Source of the DNA: Methanobacteriota archaeon
GTDB lineage: Archaea; Halobacteriota; Methanosarcinia; Methanosarcinales; Methanosarcinaceae
Length of the DNA stretch: 29,167 nucleotides
Direction: 5' to 3'
Assembly (NCBI GenBank): GCA_030837265.1
Contig: JAUPKV010000638.1
Coordinates: 1 to 29,167 of the forward strand
The notes beneath the pieces are model-generated. The model had not been told where the DNA came from and did no database searches. It saw only the letters and a list, made by a program, of their open reading frames with translations. Below, one piece after another: positions 18,301-24,935 of the stretch (position 1 is its first letter; each line of letters opens with the position of its first letter). The translations under genes were made by a program, and so were the position numbers.

Positions 18301-19471
18301 GATGAATTAGACAATCTGCAGCAAACCCGGCTATTTTAAAGATATTTTTCTCATAGTTACACAAAACTGCATTTGTCCATTTATGCTGCTTTTCCCAGGC
18401 GCCCTTTTTTAACCGCTCCACACCTGAATACTGCTTTTTCCGTCGGGGCCTGATCCTTTTCATTCCAGTTTCTGATTTGTATTCCAGGCTCTGGGAGTTA
18501 GAAAGTCTGCTTAAAGGCGCCAGTAAGACTTCTGAATCCTTAAAACCTATAATCCCTGTGGAGCCTTTAATCCCTCTACAGGATCTCATTCCTGGAACAA
18601 CTTTTCCTGAGATGTCACTACCTGGACGTTCTAGCTTATTTTTTCTCAAAGTTCTACCGTAAACTTTCTGGAAAAAGCCGCTTGCTGTAAGGAGAGAAAG
18701 AGGTGAGTAAGCCGCAGGGCTTGTAAATCCTGATCCCTCAAAACTGATTTCATGGGCTACAGGCAGTCGGGACCGTGTAAAGAAGAGACTGTTCTTTTTT
18801 GAAAAAGTGTTCTCACTATTTTGAAGAATTCTAACTCCGTTTCTTATTCTGGAGAGAAGTACTCTATAGCTTTTTTCAAGCAAAATAAATTTGAGAACGT
18901 TGAGCTTGAGACTCTCTAGATTTAGTAAAGTGGAATTGGTAGAAAAATAGTTGAAATTCTGAAATCCGAATGTATCAGGATTCAGAACTCTCAGGCTCGA
19001 GGACTGAAGGTTACTCACTATTAATTTCTGGTTGATTAACCTGAAAGGTGAAACGTTAGATGATATAGATCTAGGAACTGTAATCTCTGAATACTTAGAG
19101 CTTTCAGATAGTAATTTTGGAAACGTAAACCTGTATGTTAAGTTCTGAGGTTCGCTTTTTCCGGATCCTAATTTACAAGAGATATTTTTCTCATTTGCTT
19201 GCTTAACAGGGATTGAACCGAGAATTTTGAGATTTAGAGGAAAAAATGAAGTTTCATGCATCTTTTCTTTCGTAGAACTTATGGGAAATTTTTTCAAGAA
19301 TAAAGCATTGTGAAAATCAAGTTTGACGTGAACAAAAACATGGCTCTTCCTTTGACCCAGCGATCTAAAATCTTGCTTGAAAAACAGGTTTGGAAAACAT
19401 GATTTCCTGACTTTTCTACCATATTTTTTCATGATTTTTTCATGAAACCTGGGGTTATGAAAAGAAATCAT
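15338..19471 (-). CDS. Very large basic low-complexity protein, candidate tape measure
   Basis: A 1377-residue protein; ATG 19471 follows AGGTGA by 6 nt. Residues 1 to about 1250 are rich in Ser, Arg, Lys, Phe, Leu, Pro and Thr, poor in acidic residues, without membrane spans or any domain I recognise. The last 130 residues are different: more acidic, helical, ending DIEDMSEKIMQSINRKLKIE then AERRGIF. A similar end (acidic helix, then a Leu/Arg helix with ERRG) occurs in proteins encoded at the same place in other eCIS clusters. Its position between tube 2 and the LysM protein is where phage and PVC-like tails need a length-setting or lumen protein, with the C-terminus anchored at the hub. 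Two fresh 18-bp tandem duplications near 16113-16268 show that length changes are tolerated. It could instead be a packaged cargo. The function is inference. Confidence 0.6.
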   Translation of the reverse strand: MISFHNPRFHEKIMKKYGRKVRKSCFPNLFFKQDFRSLGQRKSHVFVHVKLDFHNALFLKKFPISSTKEKMHETSFFPLNLKILGSIPVKQANEKNISCKLGSGKSEPQNLTYRFTFPKLLSESSKYSEITVPRSISSNVSPFRLINQKLIVSNLQSSSLRVLNPDTFGFQNFNYFSTNSTLLNLESLKLNVLKFILLEKSYRVLLSRIRNGVRILQNSENTFSKKNSLFFTRSRLPVAHEISFEGSGFTSPAAYSPLSLLTASGFFQKVYGRTLRKNKLERPGSDISGKVVPGMRSCRGIKGSTGIIGFKDSEVLLAPLSRLSNSQSLEYKSETGMKRIRPRRKKQYSGVERLKKGAWEKQHKWTNAVLCNYEKNIFKIAGFAADCLIHPLTTVLAESGLSRKIQSESFVKVEQLQLPVQNFSLHGDAPEKRFGTEITGLKTYNESPEPLSQLFNLYSLKGKTCKEVVKSIPRGKHSSAERPELRVWKKQNLIEGKAEQGQGKRHAFRKIGSMIHSPFVQNLIQNNQEKTSFLVDYESLTDPENPEMAHNFPYQKRRVLFPYYKKSPGKLPSAVRRFSAKETTTGKDIPGKFRENLLIFHSMFLKEAIPGFPALYIQQLTSRPITRIRNPLSHPSLRSGTTVAPIYHTAFRSFRPNLFSGGRAAFSFRWQKTSKPESSFFTLNSHLETKPSRKQLFSRFNVQRILLTRNKPGRTTETFVPHGMNGSPVNAVQEKGSRSQYSWILKTFELPKVLFPSRIKIIKGENPVYPQKIPLSRDKENMATYTPEQSLIQLPSLARDRIFKSHVVSKSNLTKKYNFNPLTFNTIGIKDIYSNSQQVFQAFSYTGTRTYSEIDSRPEDQRTLSKGVSRFNSLRIRNYLKEGYLLSGPAIQIDKLQDRFIRPVFFKALSTIVYRFGKQEILPARRTQYMKSDGNKTSTFGLREVFLNLQQNHIIQNISVHTERYPVTWTSNPPITSKQSYPAFLKYFSVLPRKKILEYSRILHSTLGMNTHATTEQHSILSKIPYPVPANNLLSNIFSGMPSTSVPILLLSKTTGIASEKTVPVYNLLKSAYSLKSAYSIISHNSLLTKKFEVPSNTETESSNAEGLRYKPALRYKPAFTSQISRIRKTYGQKVSHWKMARMNLNPEDEKKRYANPEISLQRRSLDSLERKDNKYRINKNIDAFKEVQMRQRLFSDFVLSSRYDFIKGMKWKKITFATCKPEKKPEKRSDIFDGFLFGPRILRGSEKTASSRINSKSGSTDFVFPKSRRAGKPYEIMGFELSGRVKSELKHAGESYQKTGREDLVYGTSEPLSEEMKKIKRIIFETREIVADHLGSHMPRITGNPEQAMDIEDMSEKIMQSINRKLKIEAERRGIF
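16113..16268 (-). repeat. Two 18-bp in-frame tandem duplications in the tape-measure candidate
   Basis: AAAGCAGGTTTGTATCTC is repeated at 16113-16130 and 16131-16148 with one mismatch, encoding LRYKPA twice. GAATAAGCAGATTTCAAA is repeated at 16233-16250 and 16251-16268 with small differences, encoding SLKSAY-type units. Both add exactly six codons. Confidence 0.85.
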
Positions 19472-19516
19472 ATCGCTTCACCTGTGTTTAGTTTTGTCTA
19501 AGTTTTCATTAAATTT

Positions 19517-19960
19517 TTACTTTACGTAAAAGATCCCCTGGTGAACCAATTCAATGCTTTCGATAGCTATGGAATTACTGTCAGCTTTTAGTTCGGGTCC
19601 TATCCATTTTACCGGATAAGCTCCCTTGAAGTTCCAGCGACGTTTTTCAATCCCGTTTGAATCCTTCAAAATGACCGTCACGTTTTTTCGAGCAATATTT
19701 CCATACACCATGTCTTTATACCAGTTCTTCAATTCGTCCAATACCGAAGGACCGGCAATTCCTCTCTTCAAGACAAGGGGCTGGTATTTAACCCCTTTAG
19801 GAAAGATGTGCACAAAGTCGTTTACACCACCTTCTTTATAAGACTCCATTTCGACTTCTATTTGAAGTCCTCTCACTTCAGAAAAACTGGCAACCTCAAT
19901 ATTGTCAAATTCGACACTAAACCTGAACGAAGGGTAGGGGTCTTGTCTTTTTTTGTTCAA
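19517..19960 (-). CDS. Inner tube protein 2 (gp19 family)
   Basis: A 147-residue tail-tube protein. Features: DPYPSFRFSVEFDNIEVASF, SEVRGLQIEVEMESYKEGG, LVLKRGIAG, LKNWYKD, RKNVTVILKDSNGIEKRRWN, YPVKWIGPELKADSNSIAIE and ELVHQGI. The usual start codon is absent; TTG 19960 gives the family-typical length and the nearby ATGs are in other frames. It differs strongly from tube 1, as expected for the tube ring next to the baseplate (Afp5/Pvc5-like), which adapts the main tube to the hub. It lies 45 bp before the large candidate tape-measure gene. Confidence 0.9.
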   Translation of the reverse strand: MNKKRQDPYPSFRFSVEFDNIEVASFSEVRGLQIEVEMESYKEGGVNDFVHIFPKGVKYQPLVLKRGIAGPSVLDELKNWYKDMVYGNIARKNVTVILKDSNGIEKRRWNFKGAYPVKWIGPELKADSNSIAIESIELVHQGIFYVK

Positions 19961-20060
19961 TAAACATCGCCTGTCATTTCGGATTTTGTCCTTTTCTCTT
20001 TGTTATGTTAGTGTCTAGCCTGTGGTTGTGATACCTTTTGCTCAAATTTGTTCTTGACTG

Positions 20061-20243
20061 TCAGATTTCCAGAATGCTTCTCTGTTTTTCTCCGCTCAGA
20101 CTCCTGTTTATTCTGGAAATTTCTTCACACCAGCGCTGCCTCTCCCTGTGTTCCAGATTCATTATCTCTTCATGAGACCAGTGGAAATAGTAAGCAATGA
20201 AGGCTACCTCCTCGTAAATTCTGTCAAGGGGGTAGCCACTTAT
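20061..20243 (-). CDS. DUF6760-like small tail protein without a standard start codon
   Basis: A 60-residue frame reads YPLDRIYEEVAFIAYYFHW, then EEIMNLEHRERQRWCEEI and SRINRSLSGEKQRSILEI, ending TGA at 20061. This matches a small protein found in eCIS clusters after the tube gene (I know it as DUF6760). No ATG, GTG or TTG lies in frame between the previous in-frame stop and YPLD. The codon where family members normally have Met is ATA (20241-20243), and it overlaps the TAA of the upstream gene. Either the ancestral ATGA overlap mutated to ATAA and ATA is used through coupling, or the protein is made by -1 slippage on the GGGGG run at 20245-20249 as an extension of the upstream protein, or the gene is damaged. 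The intact conserved frame argues against decay. Confidence 0.72.
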   Translation of the reverse strand: MSGYPLDRIYEEVAFIAYYFHWSHEEIMNLEHRERQRWCEEISRINRSLSGEKQRSILEI

Positions 20244-20605
20244 TCCCCCTGAGAATACGGTTCTGCCTCAAAATTGTGCCCACATTTAGGGCAGGTTGCC
20301 CTGAAGTTTGAATTGCCATTGTCGTTGATCCTGTTGTAAAAGTCCTGTAGATATGAAAAGTCCGAAGCAAACAGGTTTTCAGTAATCTTTGTATCAATCA
20401 CCGGCAAATCCCCAAGCTTCATTATGACTCTTGAAAGCAGGATTACGGTCAGATATGTGGGATTTGCCTGCACTCTCGGATCCTTCAGGGGGAGAATCTC
20501 ATCTGCGGCCGTTGCAAGCCTCATAATTCCTTTTTTATTCAGGTTCCCTTCATTATCCACATAACCCTTGGGAAGAGTAAACTCAAATTCTGTCTGAAAC
20601 GTCAT
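20240..20605 (-). CDS. Tail-assembly-chaperone-like protein with CPKCGH motif
   Basis: A 121-residue protein starting MTFQTEFEFTLPKGYVDNEG, then GIMRLATAADEILPLKD, VQANPTYLTVILLSRVI, KLGDLPVIDTKITENLF, and ATCPKCGHNFEAE near the C-terminus. Proteins of this shape occur right after the tube gene in eCIS and in Mu-like phages, where the matching position is the tail assembly chaperone. The CPKCGH motif is half of a zinc ribbon; the second Cys pair is missing, so metal binding would need two chains or the His. It ends in CAGGGGGAATAA, directly overlapping the -1 frame of the DUF6760-like protein, an arrangement that recalls lambda G/GT-type frameshift chaperones. Confidence 0.75.
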   Translation of the reverse strand: MTFQTEFEFTLPKGYVDNEGNLNKKGIMRLATAADEILPLKDPRVQANPTYLTVILLSRVIMKLGDLPVIDTKITENLFASDFSYLQDFYNRINDNGNSNFRATCPKCGHNFEAEPYSQGE

Positions 20606-20697
20606 AGCATCTATCTCCGAATAATGAGCCTTTTTAGAAAAAATAACGTGAGGAAGAAACTTCTCAGAAGGATTTCATTTAGAATTATTTACCCTCT

Positions 20698-21132
20698 TCA
20701 TGCTTCCCGCGTAATACCTTCATGGGCAAATTCTATAGATTCTATTGCAATATCATTGGTTTTGGCATTTAAGTCAGAAGGTTTGTATTTTGTCGGCCAC
20801 GCACGTATAATTGACCATTTTGCTTTCTCTTCACCACTCTCGTTGAGTAGGGTAATGACAATATCCTGTCTCGAAGCCTCTGACCCTTTTAGATGGACAT
20901 TATTTACCCAATTGTAAAACTCCAGAGTGTCTCCGGTTCCACGCTTCAGGGTAATATTCCCGAATTTGGTAAGGCCGGAAACTTTTCTAAATCGGGGATC
21001 TTCTGATCCTTCCCGATAATCAATGGGATCAACCGTCGTTTCCGCAACAGTAACTTCACTAAAATGTGCTTCTGTACCTCCAACTGTAACCTTGAACCTG
21101 AACTGCCTGTAGGGATCTGGTCTGTCTGCCAT
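20698..21132 (-). CDS. Inner tube protein 1 (gp19 family)
   Basis: A 144-residue tail-tube protein: DPYRQFRFKVTVGGTEAHFS, TVDPIDYREGSEDPRFRKVS, ITLKRGTGDTLEFYNWVN, QDIVITLLNESGEEKAKWS, AWPTKYKPSDLNAKTNDIAI and ESIEFAHEGI. This is the main tube subunit (Afp1/Hcp-like), stacked as hexamers within the sheath. ATG 21132 has the strongest Shine-Dalgarno site of the cluster (AAGGAG, 8 nt upstream), fitting a protein needed in many copies. A TATA-like sequence in the 88-bp gap after the sheath gene suggests an additional promoter. Confidence 0.95.
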   Translation of the reverse strand: MADRPDPYRQFRFKVTVGGTEAHFSEVTVAETTVDPIDYREGSEDPRFRKVSGLTKFGNITLKRGTGDTLEFYNWVNNVHLKGSEASRQDIVITLLNESGEEKAKWSIIRAWPTKYKPSDLNAKTNDIAIESIEFAHEGITREA

Positions 21133-21190
21133 AACTTATTCTCCTTTACACAAAATTCTGTATAATCGTCTAAGTATCACTGGACTTGTC

Positions 21191-21200
21191 ATTTTTATAC
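21191..21200 (-). promoter_or_regulatory. Putative internal promoter (TATA box) between sheath and tube 1
   Basis: Reverse strand GTATAAAAAT lies about 60 bp upstream of the tube 1 start. Normal spacing predicts a transcript start near 21169 and a leader of roughly 35 nt carrying the AAGGAG site. The inference rests on sequence resemblance and spacing only. Confidence 0.35.
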
Positions 21201-21220
21201 TGATTAATTATTTTCTTTAA

Positions 21221-22777
21221 TTATTCAGTAGCTGCGGAGCCGCCCTGCCACTGGGCTATCCTGAAGATTACAAATTCCGCAGGTTTCACAGGTGCAATAC
21301 CTATGATGCAGATAAGCCTTCCGTTATCGATATCGTCCTGGGTCATCGTGCTCCGGTCGCATTTTACGAAAAAGGCTTCTTCCGGAGTTGTCCCCATGAG
21401 CGCTCCGCTTCTCCAGACGCCTGTCAGGAACTGAGTTATTGTTATCTTTACCCTTGACCAGAGGCGGTAGTCGTTTGGCTCAAAAACGACCCACTGGGTC
21501 CCTTTCTCTATGGAGGCTTCTATGAAAATGAAGAGGCGGCGGACATTGATATATTTCCAGAGAGTATTGGAAGAAAGAGTACGGGCTCCCCAGATACGAA
21601 TTCCCCTCCCTGGAAATGCCCTGATGACGTTTACACCTTTCGGATTCAAAACGTCCTGTTCTCCCTTCATAATCTGGAACTCAAGGTCCGAGGCTCCAAA
21701 CACGACTTCGTTGGCAGGAGCCTTGTGCACTCCTCTTTCAGTGTCACTGCGGGCATAAACGCCTGCAACATACCCTCCAGGGGGCATAAGCTGCAGCATT
21801 CCTGTTTCCGGGTTGATTATTTTAATCCAGGGATAATAGAAGGCGGCATGGTCTGTGGGAGTATCACTTCTCGGATCCAGGCCTGGGACATTTGAAGATC
21901 CCTGTGGTGCATCAAGAATTGCAAAACGGTACCTGAGGTTTTCACAGTGCGATATCAGGGAACCCACAAGGCCCGGGATAGCATAAGCGTTAGGGGCATA
22001 GATGAGGGAAATATCCTCAATTCCTTTTAATGCGGTCAGACCTTTTCTTTTTCCGGGTACGTCGTCTGCAGGATCACTTCTTTCGTAGTCCGAAATCGTT
22101 AAGTCTCCCTCTCCATCACTGCCATCTATCAGGTATTGAAGCTCTAACGGAGCTTCCAGAGCATTCAACAGCTCTGCGGAGTCCCCTTCCTGAATCGAGA
22201 TTTTTATTAAATTTGAGATCCCATTGACGGTTTTACCGAAATATTCTGGAGACCCTTCACTTGTCGACACATTATCAAATATCTCACTAACTGCCGGACG
22301 CGGTTGTGCTTTCGTATCCTTATAAGGGTTATAAAGGGAGGCAGGTGTTTTTTTCCAGTAAAATACATCCAGTCTGAATCCACCGGAAGTCCCTCTGGAG
22401 AGCTGTAAGGCTACCCTGTTTCCCCAGTTTCCGTCTCCGAAAGCTTCTACCGTCAGGACGTTTTTATCAGCTACTTTCAGCTTTAAGCCGGCTGTTGTGG
22501 CAGGCTTTTCTCCAGATTTGACGATTCTGCTTATAAAGCACCGCTTTCCTCCGTTCCTAAAAAATCCATCTACTGATCCCGGAAGGTATTTGTCGTTTCC
22601 GAAATAACCGCCATAAACCCTCTGATACTGCAACCAGCTGGTAATCAGGCAGGGTGTGGTCGGACCCCTTTCGGTTTCTCCCAGGAACCCTGCGGTACTG
22701 GTTGAAACCCCTTCCATTGGCTTTGCGCCAATTTCGAATTCTTCAATATATACGCCCGGGGAAAGATATTCTGGCAT
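21221..22777 (-). CDS. Contractile sheath protein
   Basis: A 518-residue tail sheath protein begun at ATG 22777 (MPEYLSPGVYIEEFEIG), with GGAGAG about 6 nt upstream; the ATG 18 bp earlier lacks such a site and the family normally starts MPEY. Features: STAGFLGETERGPTTPCLI, GFFRNGGKRCFISRIV, YAIPGLVGSLISHCENLRYR, FAILDAPQG, AAFYYPWIKI, PPGGYVAGVYARSDTERGVH, APANEVV, GVNVIRAFPGRGIRIWGART, WKYINVRRLFIFIE, GALMGTTPEEAFFVKCD and IAPVKPAEFVIFRI. It stores the energy for contraction. Only one sheath gene is present, whereas Afp and PVC have three, so this is a simple single-sheath particle. An 0.8-kb AT-rich region with promoter-like elements lies upstream. Confidence 0.96.
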   Translation of the reverse strand: MPEYLSPGVYIEEFEIGAKPMEGVSTSTAGFLGETERGPTTPCLITSWLQYQRVYGGYFGNDKYLPGSVDGFFRNGGKRCFISRIVKSGEKPATTAGLKLKVADKNVLTVEAFGDGNWGNRVALQLSRGTSGGFRLDVFYWKKTPASLYNPYKDTKAQPRPAVSEIFDNVSTSEGSPEYFGKTVNGISNLIKISIQEGDSAELLNALEAPLELQYLIDGSDGEGDLTISDYERSDPADDVPGKRKGLTALKGIEDISLIYAPNAYAIPGLVGSLISHCENLRYRFAILDAPQGSSNVPGLDPRSDTPTDHAAFYYPWIKIINPETGMLQLMPPGGYVAGVYARSDTERGVHKAPANEVVFGASDLEFQIMKGEQDVLNPKGVNVIRAFPGRGIRIWGARTLSSNTLWKYINVRRLFIFIEASIEKGTQWVVFEPNDYRLWSRVKITITQFLTGVWRSGALMGTTPEEAFFVKCDRSTMTQDDIDNGRLICIIGIAPVKPAEFVIFRIAQWQGGSAATE

Positions 22778-22817
22778 ACCAAACTCTCCATCCATATCAT
22801 TTATAATCGCTATTTCT

Positions 22818-22838
22818 AAAAACCCGGAACCACCGGAT
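22818..22838 (-). terminator. Hairpin plus U-run in the leader of the sheath gene
   Basis: On the reverse strand, CCGG-TGGTT-CCGG (22824-22836), extended by one wobble and one A-T pair, is followed directly by a run of T. It stands about 45 bp before the sheath start codon. It has the shape of an intrinsic terminator or attenuator but is short, and may simply be a leader hairpin. Confidence 0.35.
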
Positions 22839-22860
22839 CTTCATAACATTTAATATTTGT

Positions 22861-22870
22861 TTTTATAATT
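22861..22870 (-). promoter_or_regulatory. Putative TATA box of the structural operon
   Basis: Reverse strand AATTATAAAA predicts a transcript start near 22839 and a leader of about 60 nt to the sheath ATG. A second TATA-like box (TTTTTATACC) lies about 25 bp further upstream. Which one is used cannot be told from sequence. Confidence 0.35.
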
Positions 22871-23095
22871 TTCTTAAGTTTTTTCAGGTATAAAAATATT
22901 TAGATGTAAGATGACATATATATTATATATATTAAGAATTTAGGCAACATATAAAAAAACTTAATTTTTCAAGAGTATTTTTCTAAATAAGCTTAAACGA
23001 TTATTCATAAATATGAAAAAACTAGAGAGATTTTAAATGTAATATTTTTTATATCTAGCTTTTCAATGATACATGTTCCGTTCCTAATTTCTTCG

Positions 23096-23115
23096 CGTTC
23101 TCACACTCGAGAACG
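23096..23115. repeat. Inverted repeat, 7-bp arms
   Basis: CGTTCTC-ACACTC-GAGAACG is the only GC-balanced element in the long AT-rich spacer. It lies about 320 bp upstream of the sheath start. It could be a regulator-binding site; on the plus strand it is followed by an AT-rich tract with a T-run. Confidence 0.6.
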
Positions 23116-23587
23116 ATATTATTTTTTTAAAGAAAAGAACCCAAATAGTTGAAATTGAATTCTTAATTTTCGCAAAATAGGGTTTTTCCAATTTAACCTC
23201 AATAAATTTTAGACTTATTTTAATAGTCATCCGTTAAAAAAGGATACAATAATTTGACAAAATATTTAAACAAACAATAATTCCAAATTGAATCAGTTCT
23301 AAATAGCAACTTCCTTAGTTTAACTGTTTTTTACCATGGTTCAAAGAATTATTTTTACTCATCATTTCTATGATTTTAACTTTATAAATTTGTATTTTTT
23401 TCTGCTGATTTATAAAAGATTTGTACGTCTTAGGTTATTAGAAAAATATCTTCCATAATCTTACATGCTAACAAGAAATGAGTAGGATTATTCACTAAAA
23501 AACATAGAACCCAATCCATGTAAACCGCTAAATATTGGATCACCTAATGATTCGTAAGAAATGAGGAGTAAAATTTCAAGGTAGCGT

Positions 23588-24220
23588 TCAGGGAATAGAA
23601 ATAATTCCTGTATAAGTGCTGCTGCCTTCTTCTATAGTCACAGTAAGCGTTTTTTCAACCTTTTCCCCTTTTATATCCACGACGACATTGGACTTTCCTT
23701 TAATAATTTCCTTGAAATAAATAACAAATTCTCCATTTTCATCAGGCGTACTTGTAACTTCTCTGCCTGATGTCGTTGATACTGCCTTCACTGTTATGCC
23801 CGGTAAAAAGTCAGGATCTATAGCAAGCACACCTCTGACAAGAGTTGCCCTTTCCGGAAAAGGATATGACGGCATGGGCTTGAGAAAAACTTCGACGAGT
23901 GGTTCCTTTGAACCGACAAAAGAGGAAGTATCAACTATCCTTTCACCGGAAAAGTAATGCTCAGACTCCACATTTAAAGTATACTTGCCTTCTGGGAAAC
24001 CCGAAAAAACAAAATAGCCACTTAAGTTTTTCAAAGCTTTTATACCTGTTATTTTTTCTCCATTAATCGTTACTCTAATATCTCCAATAGGCTCTTTTTG
24101 CGTATAGTCGTCAACAGGCCATACCGCAAAGGATAGACAGATAGAAGAGGGACAGGAAAAAACATAACCCTGCTGGCCCTTGTTCTCCATTTTACCCATA
24201 AACGATTTGACAGAAGACAT
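23588..24220 (-). CDS. Two-domain beta-sandwich protein of the cluster, function unknown
   Basis: A 210-residue protein whose ATG directly follows the TGA of the DUF4255 gene, so the two are probably translationally coupled. Residues about 30-115 and 118-210 look like two carboxypeptidase-regulatory-like / transthyretin-like domains: IGDIRVTINGEKITGIKAL, SGYFVFSGFPEGKYTLNVES, then ERATLVRGVLAID, LPGITVKAVSTTSGREV, DENGEFVIYFKE. No signal peptide and no catalytic motif are seen. Similar small beta-sandwich genes occur beside DUF4255 genes in other eCIS clusters. A role as decoration or as an accessory to the cap is plausible, but not shown. It is the last gene of its group, before the long spacer. 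Confidence 0.75.
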   Translation of the reverse strand: MSSVKSFMGKMENKGQQGYVFSCPSSICLSFAVWPVDDYTQKEPIGDIRVTINGEKITGIKALKNLSGYFVFSGFPEGKYTLNVESEHYFSGERIVDTSSFVGSKEPLVEVFLKPMPSYPFPERATLVRGVLAIDPDFLPGITVKAVSTTSGREVTSTPDENGEFVIYFKEIIKGKSNVVVDIKGEKVEKTLTVTIEEGSSTYTGIISIP

Positions 24221-24820
24221 TCACGGTTCCCTCTTTTCAGGTTTTCTCTGATTATAGCCACCAGTAACCCTGGTGATACTCCTTTCGCATGTAGACTCGA
24301 TTTTCACTGATGTTACAAGATAACAGACCGAGGGCCTGAAGCTTTTTTCTTTGAAGGTACTCCAGATCTTGCTCATATCATCCAGACTCATTGACGTTAT
24401 TATAACATGCAGTTCATTATCATACTCAGAAAGGCTTCCTTTCAAAACCGAACCTGTAAGAATAGGGTTATCGTGCAGTACCTGCATGGCTCTCCCCAGA
24501 ATGCTGTGTTCTTCCTGGGTTCTTTCGGTCCTGTCCTGAATACCCGAAGCGGGATACGAGGTCAGCATGTAATATAGGTCAAGGGCGAGAGGAGGTTTTT
24601 TTTCCTTCGAGGCTCCCAGATTTTCCATTCCCTGGTTTTTCAGGTAGACATTTTCCTCGACCTGGTAGAGAAAAAGTGAGAGGCGGATGTTATCCTTGCC
24701 TTCTATTTCCCCGGGAGACACAAGTGCTACCGAATCCGCAGGTATAAGGTCCTTCATGTTTACTCTCAGGAGTTCTACCAGAGTATCACCAACATCAGCA
24801 ATCGCCGTATAATCCGACAT
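24221..24820 (-). CDS. Tail terminator/cap protein, DUF4255 (Pvc16-like)
   Basis: A 199-residue protein. ATG 24820 (MSDYTAIADVGDTLVELLR) is chosen because GGAG lies 8 nt upstream; the ATG six bases earlier and a start further upstream are less likely. Features: SLFLYQVEENVYLKN, KPPLALDLYYMLTSYPAS, REQ-like RTQEEHSILGRAMQVLHDNP, and STFKEKSFRPSVCYLVTSV. The family (Afp16/Pvc16 N-terminal domain) caps the distal end of tube and sheath and fixes particle length. It is encoded between the AAA+ ATPase and the small beta-sandwich protein. Confidence 0.92.
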   Translation of the reverse strand: MSDYTAIADVGDTLVELLRVNMKDLIPADSVALVSPGEIEGKDNIRLSLFLYQVEENVYLKNQGMENLGASKEKKPPLALDLYYMLTSYPASGIQDRTERTQEEHSILGRAMQVLHDNPILTGSVLKGSLSEYDNELHVIITSMSLDDMSKIWSTFKEKSFRPSVCYLVTSVKIESTCERSITRVTGGYNQRKPEKREP

Positions 24821-24935
24821 TTTCATGTCTCCTGCCAACAGAAATTGAATAGTAGATTCTTTACCCACTTCTTCGTGATTATCTTCCTAACTATCTTTCT
24901 GATTTCTCTTTATAATTTACCTTTCCCATTCGTTT

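Larger units (their letters stand above)
22778..23587. other. 0.8-kb AT-rich non-coding region between the two parts of the cluster
   Basis: No supported reading frame exists between the sheath start and the end of the two-domain beta-sandwich gene. The stretch is strikingly AT-rich, with a TATATATAATATATAT-like tract near 22916-22934 on the reverse strand. It should hold the 3' end of the cap/ATPase transcript and the main promoter of the structural operon. Distinct elements inside it are listed separately: a TATA-like box at 22861-22870, a hairpin at 22821-22838 and an inverted repeat at 23096-23115. AAGAAATGAG occurs twice near 23475 and 23557. Confidence 0.65.
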
